Origin: Muricea muricata
Taxonomy: Eukaryota; Cnidaria; Anthozoa; Malacalcyonacea; Plexauridae
Direction: 5' to 3'
Length of the DNA stretch: 64,000 nt
Assembly (NCBI GenBank): GCA_963855995.1
Contig: OY979718.1
Location: 47,155,559-47,219,558, forward strand
Part shown: one piece after another, positions 12,105 through 24,100 of the stretch
How the letters are laid out: every line of letters starts with the position of its first letter
Position numbering within the stretch: position 1 is the first letter of the stretch
Position numbers and translations under genes: made by a program
The notes under the pieces: generated by a model
Seen by the model: only the letters and a program-made list of their open reading frames with translations
Told to the model about the DNA's origin: nothing
Database searches by the model: none

Positions 12105-14195
12105 TATTTAATTTCTCAATTCCCATGGGAATTGAATTTTTAATTAAAAGGGGTCACATGTAAATTTTGTAAACAATTTATTGAAAAGAATTTGTAAAGA
12201 TTACATTTTGAATAACAATAAAAAGACGTTAACTACCGCAAACTGATACGTTTTTAAATAACAACAGAAGAAAACAGAGCATGGCAAAAAAAGAACAATC
12301 GGCATTGCGTTCAACACAAGTGAATAAACACATGTGAAAAGGCAATGTTAAATTGAAATTGGTCTTTTCAAGATAAATGTTTATACTTCAAGATAAATGT
12401 TTATACTCCAAGATAAATTACTTATAAAAACAACTAGTAATGGATTCATTTTGCGAGTTTGACAGAGAAATGCAAAACGTAACACCAAGTTGTTTCATAA
12501 TAATACTAAGAAATATATGGCTCAAAGATTTAAAGAAGTAAATAAATATGCTATTTGTTTTGTTTTTCTCACGAATTAATGTCCTCCATACAAATGGTCT
12601 TTTTTCATAAAATTGATGGTAGTTTCACTAGTTGAAATACAAGAATACATATATACAAAGTCTTTTGAGCTAAGTTAGAAATGGCCTGAAGTAACCTCTA
12701 AATTGCCTCAACATTTTGCTAATGTATTCTTTGGAGTACTTTAAAAAACGTACCGAAAAAATGTATACTAAAAATCCCACGAGAATCCTATTTTTTGTCT
12801 AGTTCCAAAAGAGTTTTGAAAACAAATCATTTCAATCTTATAAGCCATATATCTACGTTACTTTTTTAACCTGACAAGACGTGATGTCTCGAATGTTTCT
12901 TTATGTCATTTTTGATATTTTCTTTACATTTTATAAACTTAAATCAAAGTCTATGTATTTTTCAACACAATTTCAACATACTTATTTCGCTTAGAAAAAT
13001 TTTCTTTTACACGTTTAAAATAAAGAACAGTTTCAGCATAAAAGATGGTCCTACAATTCTGATTTCAAAATTCTGATTTGTCAACATTTCATTTTAAAAA
13101 AGGTTAGGCAAAAGTCTAATTTACTCAATTGATTAATTTATTAATGTATGCACTATGCAACACCAAAGCTATCAATTTTAACTCAATTCTTAGAACTTCC
13201 TTTCGATTGTCTGAGTTTTACAAACTAAAGTCAACATCATGAAATTTAGTAACAACACAGTTTAGATAAAGCAGTTTTGTGTAAAGCATGAATGTCAAAA
13301 AAAACACACGAAATCTTGTTAATGTCCTTGTCAGGTTAAAAAGCTGATCTCTTTGAAGTATGAACATATCTTTACCTACTTGTTGAATTAAAAAGACCTT
13401 GTTCAAAAGCCATATAAACCTGTTTTCCTATATTATTATTACAATCACAAAGTGGAACTACTTGAACATACATTTGAACTCGAGCCAAGGAAATGAAACA
13501 CAGAACCTTCACAAAGTTAATTTCAATCGTCAAACAAGAATGAACAAGCCAAAAAAGAATGAAAAATGGGCAAAAGGACATCTTGTAATTGTTGCACTTA
13601 AGCAGATTCAGTAACAACTTATTTTTCAAGCCTAAAATATGGATAAAATTTGAAAAGAATTCCCTGAGTGGTTTAGATAAGTAAACAATTGAAATGCCAC
13701 AAATTTGATTCAATGTTTTGTAGAAAACACTTATGCATGCCAAAGCAAGAACAAACTTCACTGACATTCTGTTATAAACTTCAGTTTCAGCACAGCTATC
13801 ATCAAAATCTTGAAAAAACTACTTTATTGATCGTTTATTTCTAAATTATTTATTGAGCATAAATTTCAGAAATGCTACATGCGTGTTATGGAACATATAC
13901 TCACTGGACAATTCATAAATGTTTGAGGGTTTTTATTGTAGTTTCATTAAGAATAATCTTGTTATCTGTTGTGGTTGGGGTTCTGTTTATATTATATTTT
14001 AATAAAAATTGCTTCACAGTTCATTTGCATTCAAACCAGTTCCACTTTGCAATGCAGCAAAGCTTAGTTTATTAACAATGTTGCTGGATTATTTGACCAT
14101 AATTGTTGCTCTAAAGTTGAATACATTACTTTGAAAATCACAAAGATGTAAAAGTTGAAGATAAAAAAGCATAACAGTTGAATTTTCACTTTCTG
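12105..14195. other. AT-rich intergenic DNA, nothing recognised
   Basis: Open frames here (up to 131 codons, minus strand 13372-13767) show low-complexity, hydrophobic or AT-driven composition and match nothing recognisable. No RNA gene seen. Confidence 0.4.
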
Positions 14196-14199
14196 TGGC

Positions 14200-14600
14200 A
14201 CAATGGACAAATGCCCTTGTGGACAAACATTTGAATTAGGAGTATTCATTAGCACAGCTGCAAAGAGCATCCTAAATTTAGTAAAATTGTGAAGTTTGGT
14301 TGCAAAATATTGTAAAATGTGGAAGATATAGTCCTCTGAAGTTTTGAAATTCTGTATACTCTTGTATTATGCACAGAAAAGTGTATTCAGAACTGGAAAT
14401 GTGACTACACTTTTCCACGTAATACAACAGTAACTATCCATATAAAATTTGCAAACTTAACTGGGCTATATTTTCCACACTTTACAATTTTTTGCAACCA
14501 AACTTCACTATTAACTAAAATTTAGAATGCTTTTTCCAGCTGTGCTAATGGATATAAACGTTTGTCTAACAGGGGAACATGGTCCATTGTTTAAAGCTGC
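14200..14600. repeat. Fold-back element with arms of about 130 bp
   Basis: The left arm (about 14200-14330) contains CATTAGCACAGCTG, CCTAAATTTAGTAAAATTG and GAAGTTTGGTTGCAAAA. The right arm (about 14470-14600) has their imperfect complements (TTTTGCAACCAAACTTC, CAGCTGTGCTAATG). The spacer of about 140 bp is AT-rich and holds a further weak GTGTA / TACAC pairing. Confidence 0.75.
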
Positions 14601-14609
14601 TGTGTAACC

Positions 14610-16905
14610 TCTCAGTTTGTGTGGGTTTTCGGATACTCTAACTTTGAGAGGATAACAGAGGATAAACACAATATGTAAGACTAAAGTAGGTTAGTTTTTG
14701 AGGCAGCAAGTGCTTGCAAAATCATCTGCCTGACATCTACGGGCAACTAAAAATTCGTGTTGGATAACTTAGATCTCATGACTAATCAACCACATTTTGT
14801 GTTTTGATTTCTGATCATATACTAGTTTTGTTGTTGTGTTCTATTAGTTGATTCACATATTATATATATCAATAAAAATTTGCCATTAAATATGGGCATA
14901 AACGAGAACCAGTTTTCAAAATTTTGCAACACCTGAGGTTCTCTTGTATAACCATCTTTGTGATTTTTAAATGAATGTTTAAACTTTTAAACAACCATCG
15001 AAAGTCAATTTAAGCACAAGAAGTTTGAGACCTTTCTCCATACTTTCCATTCATGACATTAGTTATTTTTTGGTGATCACCAGGATGTCAGTTGGGAACT
15101 CAAATGAAGCATTCTGAAAACTTGCAACAAATGTCTAGGAAAATATAAAAAATTGTTGAATTTTTATGATGTTTCTTAAACCATGTTTAAAGGTTTATGA
15201 TGTTTCTTAAACCATCTAGATCGAAAGAAGAAAAATGATATCTAATCTTAACTTTTAGAATCTGTTAGTTACTGAGAATTGGGGCATTTTGATGATCTAC
15301 AAACAAATTTCAGAGAATTCTATAATTGAGCAATGATGTGAATAAATGAAATTATAAACAAAATGTGACACATCTCATTATCATTATACCAGCCAGTCAA
15401 CTGCATTTTCTGGCCAATAAGAATGCTAAACTGGCTGGTGGCATTCAGTGAACATCATAATGCTAGGGTACCATGTTGCACTCCTATGTGGTCCTACTGT
15501 CCATTCCATAGACATACAGTCCCTAGACAGCCAATGCATACCTAGCGCAGGTGTCACATGTATGATGAATCCAAGATTCCATTACAAGAAGCAGATTTTT
15601 GGACATTTTAGATGGTTTAACTGCTGCTGTTCAACTGGACTTTTTGTTAAAATAAATCACTATTACAGAGGTTTTGAACGTAAAATGAGAAGGGTGGGCT
15701 TGATTTTTATAAAATCATCATCCGATAAAGATTTCAAGAAGTGGACGTTTTGACGGTTTTCATAAGTTTGTGTGGATTATTGTACTTTTAACATTTGGAA
15801 TCACAATCGATCATATATATTTAGGAAAGGATGTTTATTATGGATGTTTTAAAGTGAAGTGGAGAGCAGCTGCCAATAATTTGAGTGCTATTTACATTTT
15901 TGGTTAGTATTAAATATTAAATTAAAAAATTTATCCTTCAGTACATGTCACTACAAGTTTTTCAGGATGCATCATGATTGACTTTGATTTGAGATAAGCC
16001 CAAGAATGGGCATGCAGCAGTTCTGTTGCGTACTTGAAGGAATGTCATATTTATTACAAAATTAATAAAAATTGATACCTAGCAAAGTTAATTTTACAAG
16101 TTATCCTTACGCATCCCTGTAACAGTCCTGAAGCATACCTGATTTTATAATATATTGTCTTGCCAAAACTGTATTCACATTCCCACACATTTACAAGCAT
16201 TTTTTTAAGTAATGTCTTGTTAGCATTTTGCAGGAGCTTTATAAAATCACAGTATTTCACAAGTTGTTTTCATCCTTGCAACACATTTGTCACAGGCACT
16301 ACTGGTTGACAAATTGTGAGATTTTCTCAATTGTGTAAATTCCAAAATTGTACCGTAATTAATTTTGAGTGAAATCAGAATCATTTGGCAACCACCAATT
16401 TGTATTTTCAATCTACCTATAATTTATAATGCCAGACACTTTCTGAATTTTGATGCCACAAAACCTAATTTTGATGGGGTTATTCTTGTCTTGTACACCA
16501 AAAATAATATTATGAGTCTCTAAAACTAGGCTTACCTGCTCAGCTGATATAAATTATCATGAATAAAAAGCAACCCATGAAAACATGGGTTTCTTTCATA
16601 CATGTACATATTTCATTTGTTGTTGTATTTGTATAACTTTGTCAGCAGATTTTACACAATCAGCAATTTTACACAATCAGCAATTTTACACTTTTAATAC
16701 TGTGGTCTGTACTCCAGAAATTAGAACTCCCTAGTTTTTTGCTGGTTGACGATGCCATCTTGGATTCATCATACATTAGTCCAGTTCTGTCCCCTGACCG
16801 TGCTCCCTCACGTGCGTGATGTGCATGTGACTAGGTATTTGTTGGCTATCTAGGGCCTACTATATCTAGGGCCTACTATATCTATGGCCCATTGCCAATA
16901 CTGTT
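14610..16905. other. AT-rich intergenic DNA with minor repeats
   Basis: Contains a short direct repeat (TTTATGATGTTTCTTAAACC twice, about 15166-15215) and small CCAGCCAG / CTGGCTGG pairings near 15390-15440. No supported gene. The 101-codon plus frame at 15448-15753 has no recognisable features. Confidence 0.4.
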
Positions 16906-16912
16906 ATTCAAC

Positions 16913-17033
16913 TAAAATATAATTTTGTGGAAGTACCACATAAATTTATTATCACAAAGGTGTAATACAAGCTTACAGATCAAAAGCTTTGCAATAATAA
17001 CTTTATATGGTGTTTCAAAAAATTATATTTTAA
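16913..17033. mobile_element. Small MITE with TATAATTTTGTGGAA ends
   Basis: The left end AAAATATAATTTTGTGGAAG is mirrored at the right end by the complement of AAAATATAATTTTTTGAAAC, and ACCACATAA is mirrored by TTATATGGTG. The left-end sequence recurs near 37316 and 39442 (TTGTGGAAACACCACGTA), so this is a dispersed family. Exact duplications at the ends were not resolved. Confidence 0.6.
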
Positions 17034-17250
17034 CTTGATACTCACCATGCAAATGTACAAGGAACTTAAAATTAAACTACATATATAATAAAATTTGAAG
17101 GTCATTTTTGAAGATCCAAATCTGTAGAACTGTCTGAGCCTACTTTTTCAACAGTCTAGGCAGTTAAGATCCGACTATGTATTTGCAGCACATTTCACGG
17201 CATCATTATCAGTCAACTATAAATTTTAACCAAAAACTGTAGCCTTTATT

Positions 17251-17607
17251 TTGAAAAGTGATCATCCATTCTTGAAAGCATTGATAGTACAAACTTCTTA
17301 CTCAAATATTGTAATTAATTCCCGTCCGATTTTACAAAAATCTATCTCTATAAGTACGCTAAGTACTTCAGTACAAGTACCAACAAAAAGTAAACCATAT
17401 TACCTTAAAACAAATCTAGGATTGATGAAAATTCGAGGTGAACTTTTGCCAGCAACTCAGCGTTCTAAATTTGTAAAAAAAAGTTCGGGAAAATATTCGA
17501 GCAGCGTCGGAAACCGAAGAAATACCGAAATACACCATGTTGAATCGACATATTCCGAGCAAGTTTTGGCACACACAGCAGAAGTACCCCAATACGTCAT
17601 GGTATAA
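17251..17607 (+). CDS. Weak candidate open frame, product unknown
   Basis: A 118-codon frame with a fairly even amino-acid composition, rich in Ser, Thr and Lys (for example KFVKKSSGKYSSSVGNRR), in otherwise stop-dense DNA. No signal peptide, membrane segment or family motif was recognised, and no neighbouring exon was identified. It may be an exon of an unseen gene or chance. Confidence 0.15.
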   Translation: MKSDHPFLKALIVQTSYSNIVINSRPILQKSISISTLSTSVQVPTKSKPYYLKTNLGLMKIRGELLPATQRSKFVKKSSGKYSSSVGNRRNTEIHHVESTYSEQVLAHTAEVPQYVMV

Positions 17608-17609
17608 AA

Positions 17610-18225
17610 TTCGTGTTTAGCAAAAATTATGTTATATATATTATTTACAGCAATCCTGGAGTTATCTGATCATCGTATCTGAGATACATAAAACTCTCAG
17701 GACTTCGGGTGGAACAGGAATCTAACCTGAAGATCATTAAAACTCATATCACACCTGTTCCGGGCATAAGAACATCTCGTGAATCAATATCATTTATTAA
17801 CCAGACTAAAATAACAAGCTAGGGTTTTGGCCAAAGACAGACATTGTAATTGCTAAATTAAAGAACTGGAAACAAGTTTCTAGTCTGACAACTGATATAG
17901 ATGCATTCTCAATGATGGAGAGTTGTATAGGGGGGGGGGGGGGGGGGGGGCTTTTATGCTCGTGCATGAAACGAGAATGCATGAGAATTATGATCTAAAA
18001 TTGTCCCAAACAAGGCCACTCTTTTTTTATTTTTATAGAGGGAAACCGAAGAACCCAGAGGGAAACCCTCTTCTTTCTCTTCTACTCTTTTTGTTTTTCT
18101 TCTTTTCTCTCCTTAAAAAAAAGAAAAAAGAAAATAAGAAGCAATAAACAAAATGGGAAAGATGAAAACAGAAAAAAGAGAGCAGAAAAAGAATACTTTT
18201 TTTCTATTGTCAACAATCACTTATC
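17610..18225. other. Intergenic with a poly-G run
   Basis: An uninterrupted run of 21 G lies at 17930-17950. It is followed by a T-rich then A/G-rich tract (about 18060-18170). No gene seen. Confidence 0.6.
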
Positions 18226-18232
18226 GAACCGT

Positions 18233-18400
18233 CCTGACCGTGTAGCTCAGTTGGTAGAGCGTTGGGGCTAGTATTCCAAAGGTCGCTGGTTCGAATCCCA
18301 CTGGAGCCAGGCAAATTTTTCAGCCTGCCCAGTGTGACTTACACTCGGAGTAGCATCACAATATCATAATATGCAAACCTTAGTTCCCATTTAGTCATAA
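18233..18400 (+). mobile_element. tRNA-derived SINE (tRNA-Thr-like head)
   Basis: The head contains GTAGCTCAGTTGGTAGAGCG (D arm and A box), an anticodon-arm remnant TTGGGGCTAGTATTCCAA, and GCTGGTTCGAATCCCAC (T arm and B box). The anticodon loop has 8 instead of 7 bases, the T stem is mismatched and the presumed acceptor strands do not pair, so it is not a functional tRNA. A body with GTGTGACTTACACTCGGAG follows, as in SINEs. Confidence 0.75.
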
Positions 18401-18667
18401 CTGTCTTGAACGAAGGTAATTAACCATAGCACGCACAAAACGAGATATCTTCAGATTAGTTTAGAGAAAAAGGTGGTCATGACTGCATGTCAAGGCTAAA
18501 CGAAAATAAGCTTAATTAACAAATCTGAAGTCTAAGATTTTATAGCCCAAAACGTAATCACCTGACGACTGTCGTTGATGGCACCTGAAACTGAAGCAAG
18601 GTTAGTACCCGACTGAATTGGGACTTAAGAGTTGGGGCTCTCAACCCTGGGGCCCCTGCCCAAACGA

Positions 18668-18812
18668 TATGTTGCAAATATGAAATTCGCAAAGCTTTGC
18701 AACCAGTGCAAAGGTGGCAATGGCCGAATTTGCACAAAAACGGGCAAATTCGGCCATCGCCACATTTGCAATGTGTGCAAAGCTGTGCAAAGCTCATACT
18801 TGCAACATATTT
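18668..18812. repeat. Near-perfect palindrome of about 145 bp
   Basis: From ATATGTTGCAAATATGAA to its complement ending ACTTGCAACATAT. The inner core GGCAATGGCCGAATTTGC faces GCAAATTCGGCCATCGCC around a short AAAACG loop. The GCAAAG / CTTTGC words are repeated within each arm. The overlapping short open frames on both strands (18558-18918) are produced by this symmetry and are not genes. Confidence 0.85.
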
Positions 18813-18919
18813 GCACAAGGCAAATTTGATGCAAATTCGCTTTTTCGCCCTGTACGAACCAAAGACGTCCACCAAATCTTCTGCGTCCAACACTCGTGTA
18901 CCTGAAACTTACCCCTAGC

Positions 18920-20470
18920 TACCATTTGTACCGCTTACAATTACATCCTAATTTATGCACTGAAATTTTAAAATATTAGAAGTTAAAGCTGGATAAAGCA
19001 AATTTGTCTTCAAGAAACTTTGATTTTCAGTAAATATCTTACTTTCAAGTGTAATCAATAACTTTTTGGGTTTTTTTATAAAAATTAAAAGTTATAGGTC
19101 AGTACAGATGTTGACATTATTCAGCTCTAACTTTTACCACCAAGATTCTTTAATAAGAAAGCTGTACACTAAAAATATGCATCGACCTCTTCTTCGAACC
19201 TTCTTTTACTTTTCCAAGTAGCTGTATCGCCCTCGATGTACAGCTCTCTTCCCTAGCTTTTAAAATAGTTGTAATTCCTGGCAGATTTTTTAAAATTTTT
19301 TAAACCTTTCTCTGTGAACCCTCTATATAACTTTTCTTTACTTTGTACACTCATGTAATTCATTTTCGTCTCATTTCGGTAATTGGTTTAAAAGGCAACG
19401 GATATACAGACCCAGACTCACAAGATCATGCAATAAAGACTTCAATATTATCTTCGTATTTCCCTTTTGGGTTTGTGGAGAGGTCATATCATACAAAGGA
19501 TCGAGGCATTCACACTGATTGCTTGTATTTAAAGAATAAAGTTTTTCATCATTGGCCAAAACGAAATACAATATGAAATTATAATAATAATAATATTTAA
19601 AAAGAGTTCTATGTGAAAAAAAGAAAAAAGATGGGGCATAGATTAAACTTGTTTAAAGGGTTTTTAATGCTAAACATTAAAACCTATGACAGCAGTTCAG
19701 CTGATACATACACATTTTTTTTTATAAAAAGTTAATGCATATATGCTTTATTATTGGAAGTCCGCCCCAATTTGGCTTGGTTTCCCGGCGCGCACGTATC
19801 GTTTTTTTTACTTCATTTCATTTTGCGTTCGTCGACTGTTTTAATTGTATATGTTCTGTATTGTTTGTGTAGAATGTGCTAATCTTACCAGTTATAATTT
19901 GCTTTTAGCTCGCCTGTACCTATTGTATGTACCTACATTAGTCACGATAAATTGTGTTGCAAAATTCTGATCAAACATACATTTCTGCAAATTTGATCAA
20001 CTAGCTAGGCGTTCAAGTTATATCATTGAACAAAACAGATCACTAGTCTATTCTTACACTAGACGAAAACTATTCAAGAAAGATCGGAACTGACCCTAGC
20101 CACGTTTGTTGAGACATTTTTACTTGACCACTAGACTATGTTGGTTATGACGCTCTGGGAAGGTGGTTTAAGTTGTCTAAGCGTTCTAGCCTATACTTAA
20201 TTCTTAAAATTGACCAAAGCCAAAATATTTTAAGAAAAGGCAGGTATTGATCCCAGTCTTAATGCTTGACACAGATCGATATATTTTCTCTTGAACACTA
20301 GACACGTGACACACGTGTATTACACACGTGATGACGAGGCAATATTCAAACATAAAAATTGCCACACCGTTATTAAGCAGTAAATAGTTTTCTGACGAGT
20401 TTCCAAACCATCTAATTTATCAGCTATTGTTGCCGTCATTCATGTGTGTACAGACATGTCTGTACCTTAC
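18920..20470. other. AT-rich intergenic DNA, nothing recognised
   Basis: No supported gene, RNA or element with clear ends. Confidence 0.4.
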
Positions 20471-20476
20471 TTCTCA

Positions 20477-20530
20477 GGGGCCAGTTGTTCAAAAGCCGGT
20501 TATCTTAACCCTGGGTTAACGTAAAATTAA
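20477..20530. mobile_element. Solo end of a GTTGTTCAAAAGCCGGTTA MITE family
   Basis: GGGGCCAGTTGTTCAAAAGC followed by CGGTTATCTTAACCCTGGG matches the left terminus of the more complete element at 54950-55386. The opposite end was not found nearby, so this looks like a truncated copy. Confidence 0.55.
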
Positions 20531-20994
20531 AATTAAATTTCCCTTGAAGTTTGTTTATAAATTTGGAAATATTTCTTCAAAAGAATTGTCTAAATCGATG
20601 GTAGTTTAAAGTCCTAAAGTAAACAGTTTTAAAGTAAAAGACATGCCAAAGATTTTTATATATCCAAAAAAAGTTTTACAGAACAATTTTACAATTGGTG
20701 ATGTACATGTTGCGAAAAATTACAATTGGTTACGCGTGTGACTCATACCAAATAGTTATTACAAAAAAATTACAATTGTAATGTGGCATATACCAAATCT
20801 TTTCTCCAGAATAATTTTCAACTGGTCACGTGTGTGACATGAAATATAATGTAAAATATAATAACAGACGTGTGTGTACCTCTCTGATAAAAAAGTACAT
20901 ATTTTTCCTACTTTGCCTTTTATCCGGGCTTCGGCTTTAATACATCTCAAATACTTTCACTCTATTGTCGTAAAAATTACACAGTGCAGGAAAA

Positions 20995-21006
20995 TTTTAT
21001 TTATTT
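20995..21006 (-). terminator. Candidate poly(A) signal of ETFDH
   Basis: On the minus strand this reads AAATAAATAAAA, about 100 bases after the ETFDH stop codon. It is the nearest AATAAA to the coding end. Confidence 0.5.
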
Positions 21007-21103
21007 AAAACCTTTTTACAACAAATTGGTACAACATTCCTTGATGCAGTTAGTTTAAAACACAGAATGAAGTAATCTAATGTTCGATATTAGCTTAATT
21101 TTC

Positions 21104-24100
21104 TTACATTCCATTATACGCTGGTCCTTCGCCACCCTCTGGTACAACCCAGTTAATATTCTGACTAGGATCTTTAATATCACATGTTTTACAATGTATG
21201 CAGTTCTGAGCATTAATCTGCAATCTCATGCAATCACCCTCTTCCTCTGGTACATACTCGTAAACTCCGGCAGGACAAAAACGTTGTTCGGGCCCATCAA
21301 AGACTGCCAGATTACGATCAACAGGAACACTGTCATCACGTAGGGTTAAATGTGCCGGTTGATCACCTTCGTGATTAGTACCTGTTAATGCCACCGATGA
21401 TAGCAGGTCGAACGACAGTTTGTCGTCAGGTTTGGGATATTCCACAACTTTACATTCTTTTGCAGGTTTCAGTGAGTTGTGATCGGTATGTTTGTGTTTG
21501 AATGTCCATGGTTCCTTGCCACGTAACAAATAATAGACAAGCCCTGTGTAAACGATACCACCATATATACCAAGCGCCGTGTTAAATGAAGGCCTCACGT
21601 TACGGACAGCATTCAGTTCCTGGAACACCCAACTATTACGGAATGCTTCTTCATAATTCTTTAAATATAAACCTAGAAATGTAATTAAGTAATAATATTA
21701 AATTTTGGGGCGAATATACTCCACTGTCAGTTAGCTAGGGACAAATCAGCATGCATATATTCATATTTTATTAACTGGAGAAAAAAATGTGACTGGCAGG
21801 CTAATCATATCCCTTCCCACTGATCAATCTCATAAGTAATTTGGTCAGCGCAGCCCATTGTTCCGAGAAAGATACACCGTCGAAAAGTAATAGCGCCTTT
21901 GCGACATGGTTGAAGTTAGCGTTGGCATCTTGAGGGGATCGTCTTGAACTACCAGAGCAGTGATTCATATTCAACATTACAAAGCCCTACCAGCCTGAAC
22001 TCGATGTAGGTGAAAAACGTATTTTTCCAGCGAACCTTAGCTCGCTCTATTCTATGCGACCGAACAGTCTAGCATCTATCAATACCTTGCGTGTCACATT
22101 GGTAATTTTCATCAGTCAGAGCTTCAAACGCAGTCTCAGCGGCGATAATTCCACTTTTCATTGCATTGTGAGTTCCCTTCACTTTCGGTACATTCATGAA
22201 GCCAGGACTACATCCAACTAGAGCGCCGCCAGGAAATGCCAGTTTAGGAATACTCTATAAAACAATTCTCAAGATTCATTCTGATCTTCAGTTTGGAAAT
22301 CCCGGCAAGCTTTACAACATTTTAAGGAAGGTTTGCAAAATGAAAGCTTTTTGCAACTCTGATTATAGCAAACTAGAGACATGGAAACTGTAGATAGCTG
22401 CATTAACAATTAACAATCAACAGTTCAAATTTGGTATCACCTCATCAAATCAGTAATGGCAATAAAGTTCAAATATATAATAAAATACAGGGTTTAGTTG
22501 TGTCAATCGGTTAAAAAATTTCTCAAACTTTCTAAACGTGTTCAATTACAGGTAAAACTCGTAATAAAGTTTATAATTTTCGAGTTAAAGTCACTTTATT
22601 TCCTACGAATTCAATATCCTCGGTGTCGTTGCTTTTGGCCTTTCTGCGAAAGTTGAAAAAATCACTATGCAGGAGATTGCGCTATCCCACTATCGTAATA
22701 AATAGTCCTTGCTGTTTAGCTTATGCAGTGGCTTGATTAAAAACAGCTTCACAGACCTACCTGTACACCACCCTCGTTCAAAGCACGAGCTCCGTAACCT
22801 ATCCTTTTCCCGCCAGTTAACGTCTTTTCGATATAAGGGTGAGTTTTTAGACACTAAAAATAATTTAACACGTTTAATTTAGAGTGCTTTCCACAAAGAT
22901 TAATTATACTCTATTTCGCACGTCGCAAGGTCCCCGAAAATGAAGAATTTAGTCCACATCAGAATGCCCACGGCTTCGAAATTACATTCAATTGAGAACA
23001 TACATTGTATGCGTGATCCAGTAATATTCGGATCAGTAGTGTTTTCACTTGGTCCCTGGGGGTTGAAACAACAAACAAGTTTGTCCCAATGACGCTGTCT
23101 TCACAAAAGAAATTAATCTAAATTATTATATACTGAGTGTCAAAGTTCATTTATTCCTGTTTCTTATTGGTTAAGAACGTATCACGTGATAGTGGAGAAA
23201 TTCTACTGTCTCCCTGGCAACGTAGCTAAGCGGTGGACACTACTTTTATTCACCGGTAAATAACAAATCCACAGAGCCTCACGGAGCCATGTCAGGTAAA
23301 AGGTAATCCTTTTTATACATAATTGATTGATTTGTGGTACTTTTCTTCTCTTTTAACACTCAGTATATAATAAAATACTTATTGACTGAGACCTCGGGAA
23401 AGCAGTATGTTTTGTGGACCCTCGACTGTCGATGTTTCCCGAGGCGAAGCCGAGGTCCACAAAACATACTGTTTCCCTCGGTCTCAGTCAATGAGTGTTA
23501 ATTGTTTTATTTTGCGACCTCAACAGGGCGGCCGTGACGTCACATGAAAACACTAATAGAGAGGTTTAGAATTGCCTTTCACCACCCGAAAAACTGCATT
23601 AGCTGCAGTATTATCAAACCACATTAAACCACGTTACTTAGTAATTTTCTTTAATTGAAAATTATCGGCCAGATGAAAGAAATGTTGTACTAGCGATGTG
23701 ACTGTATAATCACATTACAAAGAATTACGGAATTTTTTATCTCATAACTTGTCACGTTACAATTGTAAAACTTATGTACCTGAAACTCTTTAAATGGGCT
23801 TAGGTAAGGATTGGAATAGTCCAAACCAACCTAGATTAGAGAGAAAATATACAAATGTTGAAAACAGTTTACGTTCTGAATCAATGGAGTGCGGAATTAT
23901 CTTCATATCAGTCTATATACTTATATGATTAATAATACAATATCATAACATTGTAAGTAAAAAATATATCAAAAATATATCATTGTCTCTTGCTACAAGA
24001 ATCAGACTATATGTCGTGAAAACACCCGAAATATTTAAATTCTGCTGCTCAAGTTCAAATTATGGTAATATAATTATTTAATCATATACATCAATCGCAA

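Noticed and set aside
13372..13767. A 131-codon minus-strand frame
   Set aside because: Low-complexity hydrophobic translation of AT-rich DNA with no family resemblance or splice context.
18233..18309. Functional tRNA gene
   Set aside because: Anticodon loop of 8, mismatched T stem and no acceptor pairing; a SINE head explains it.
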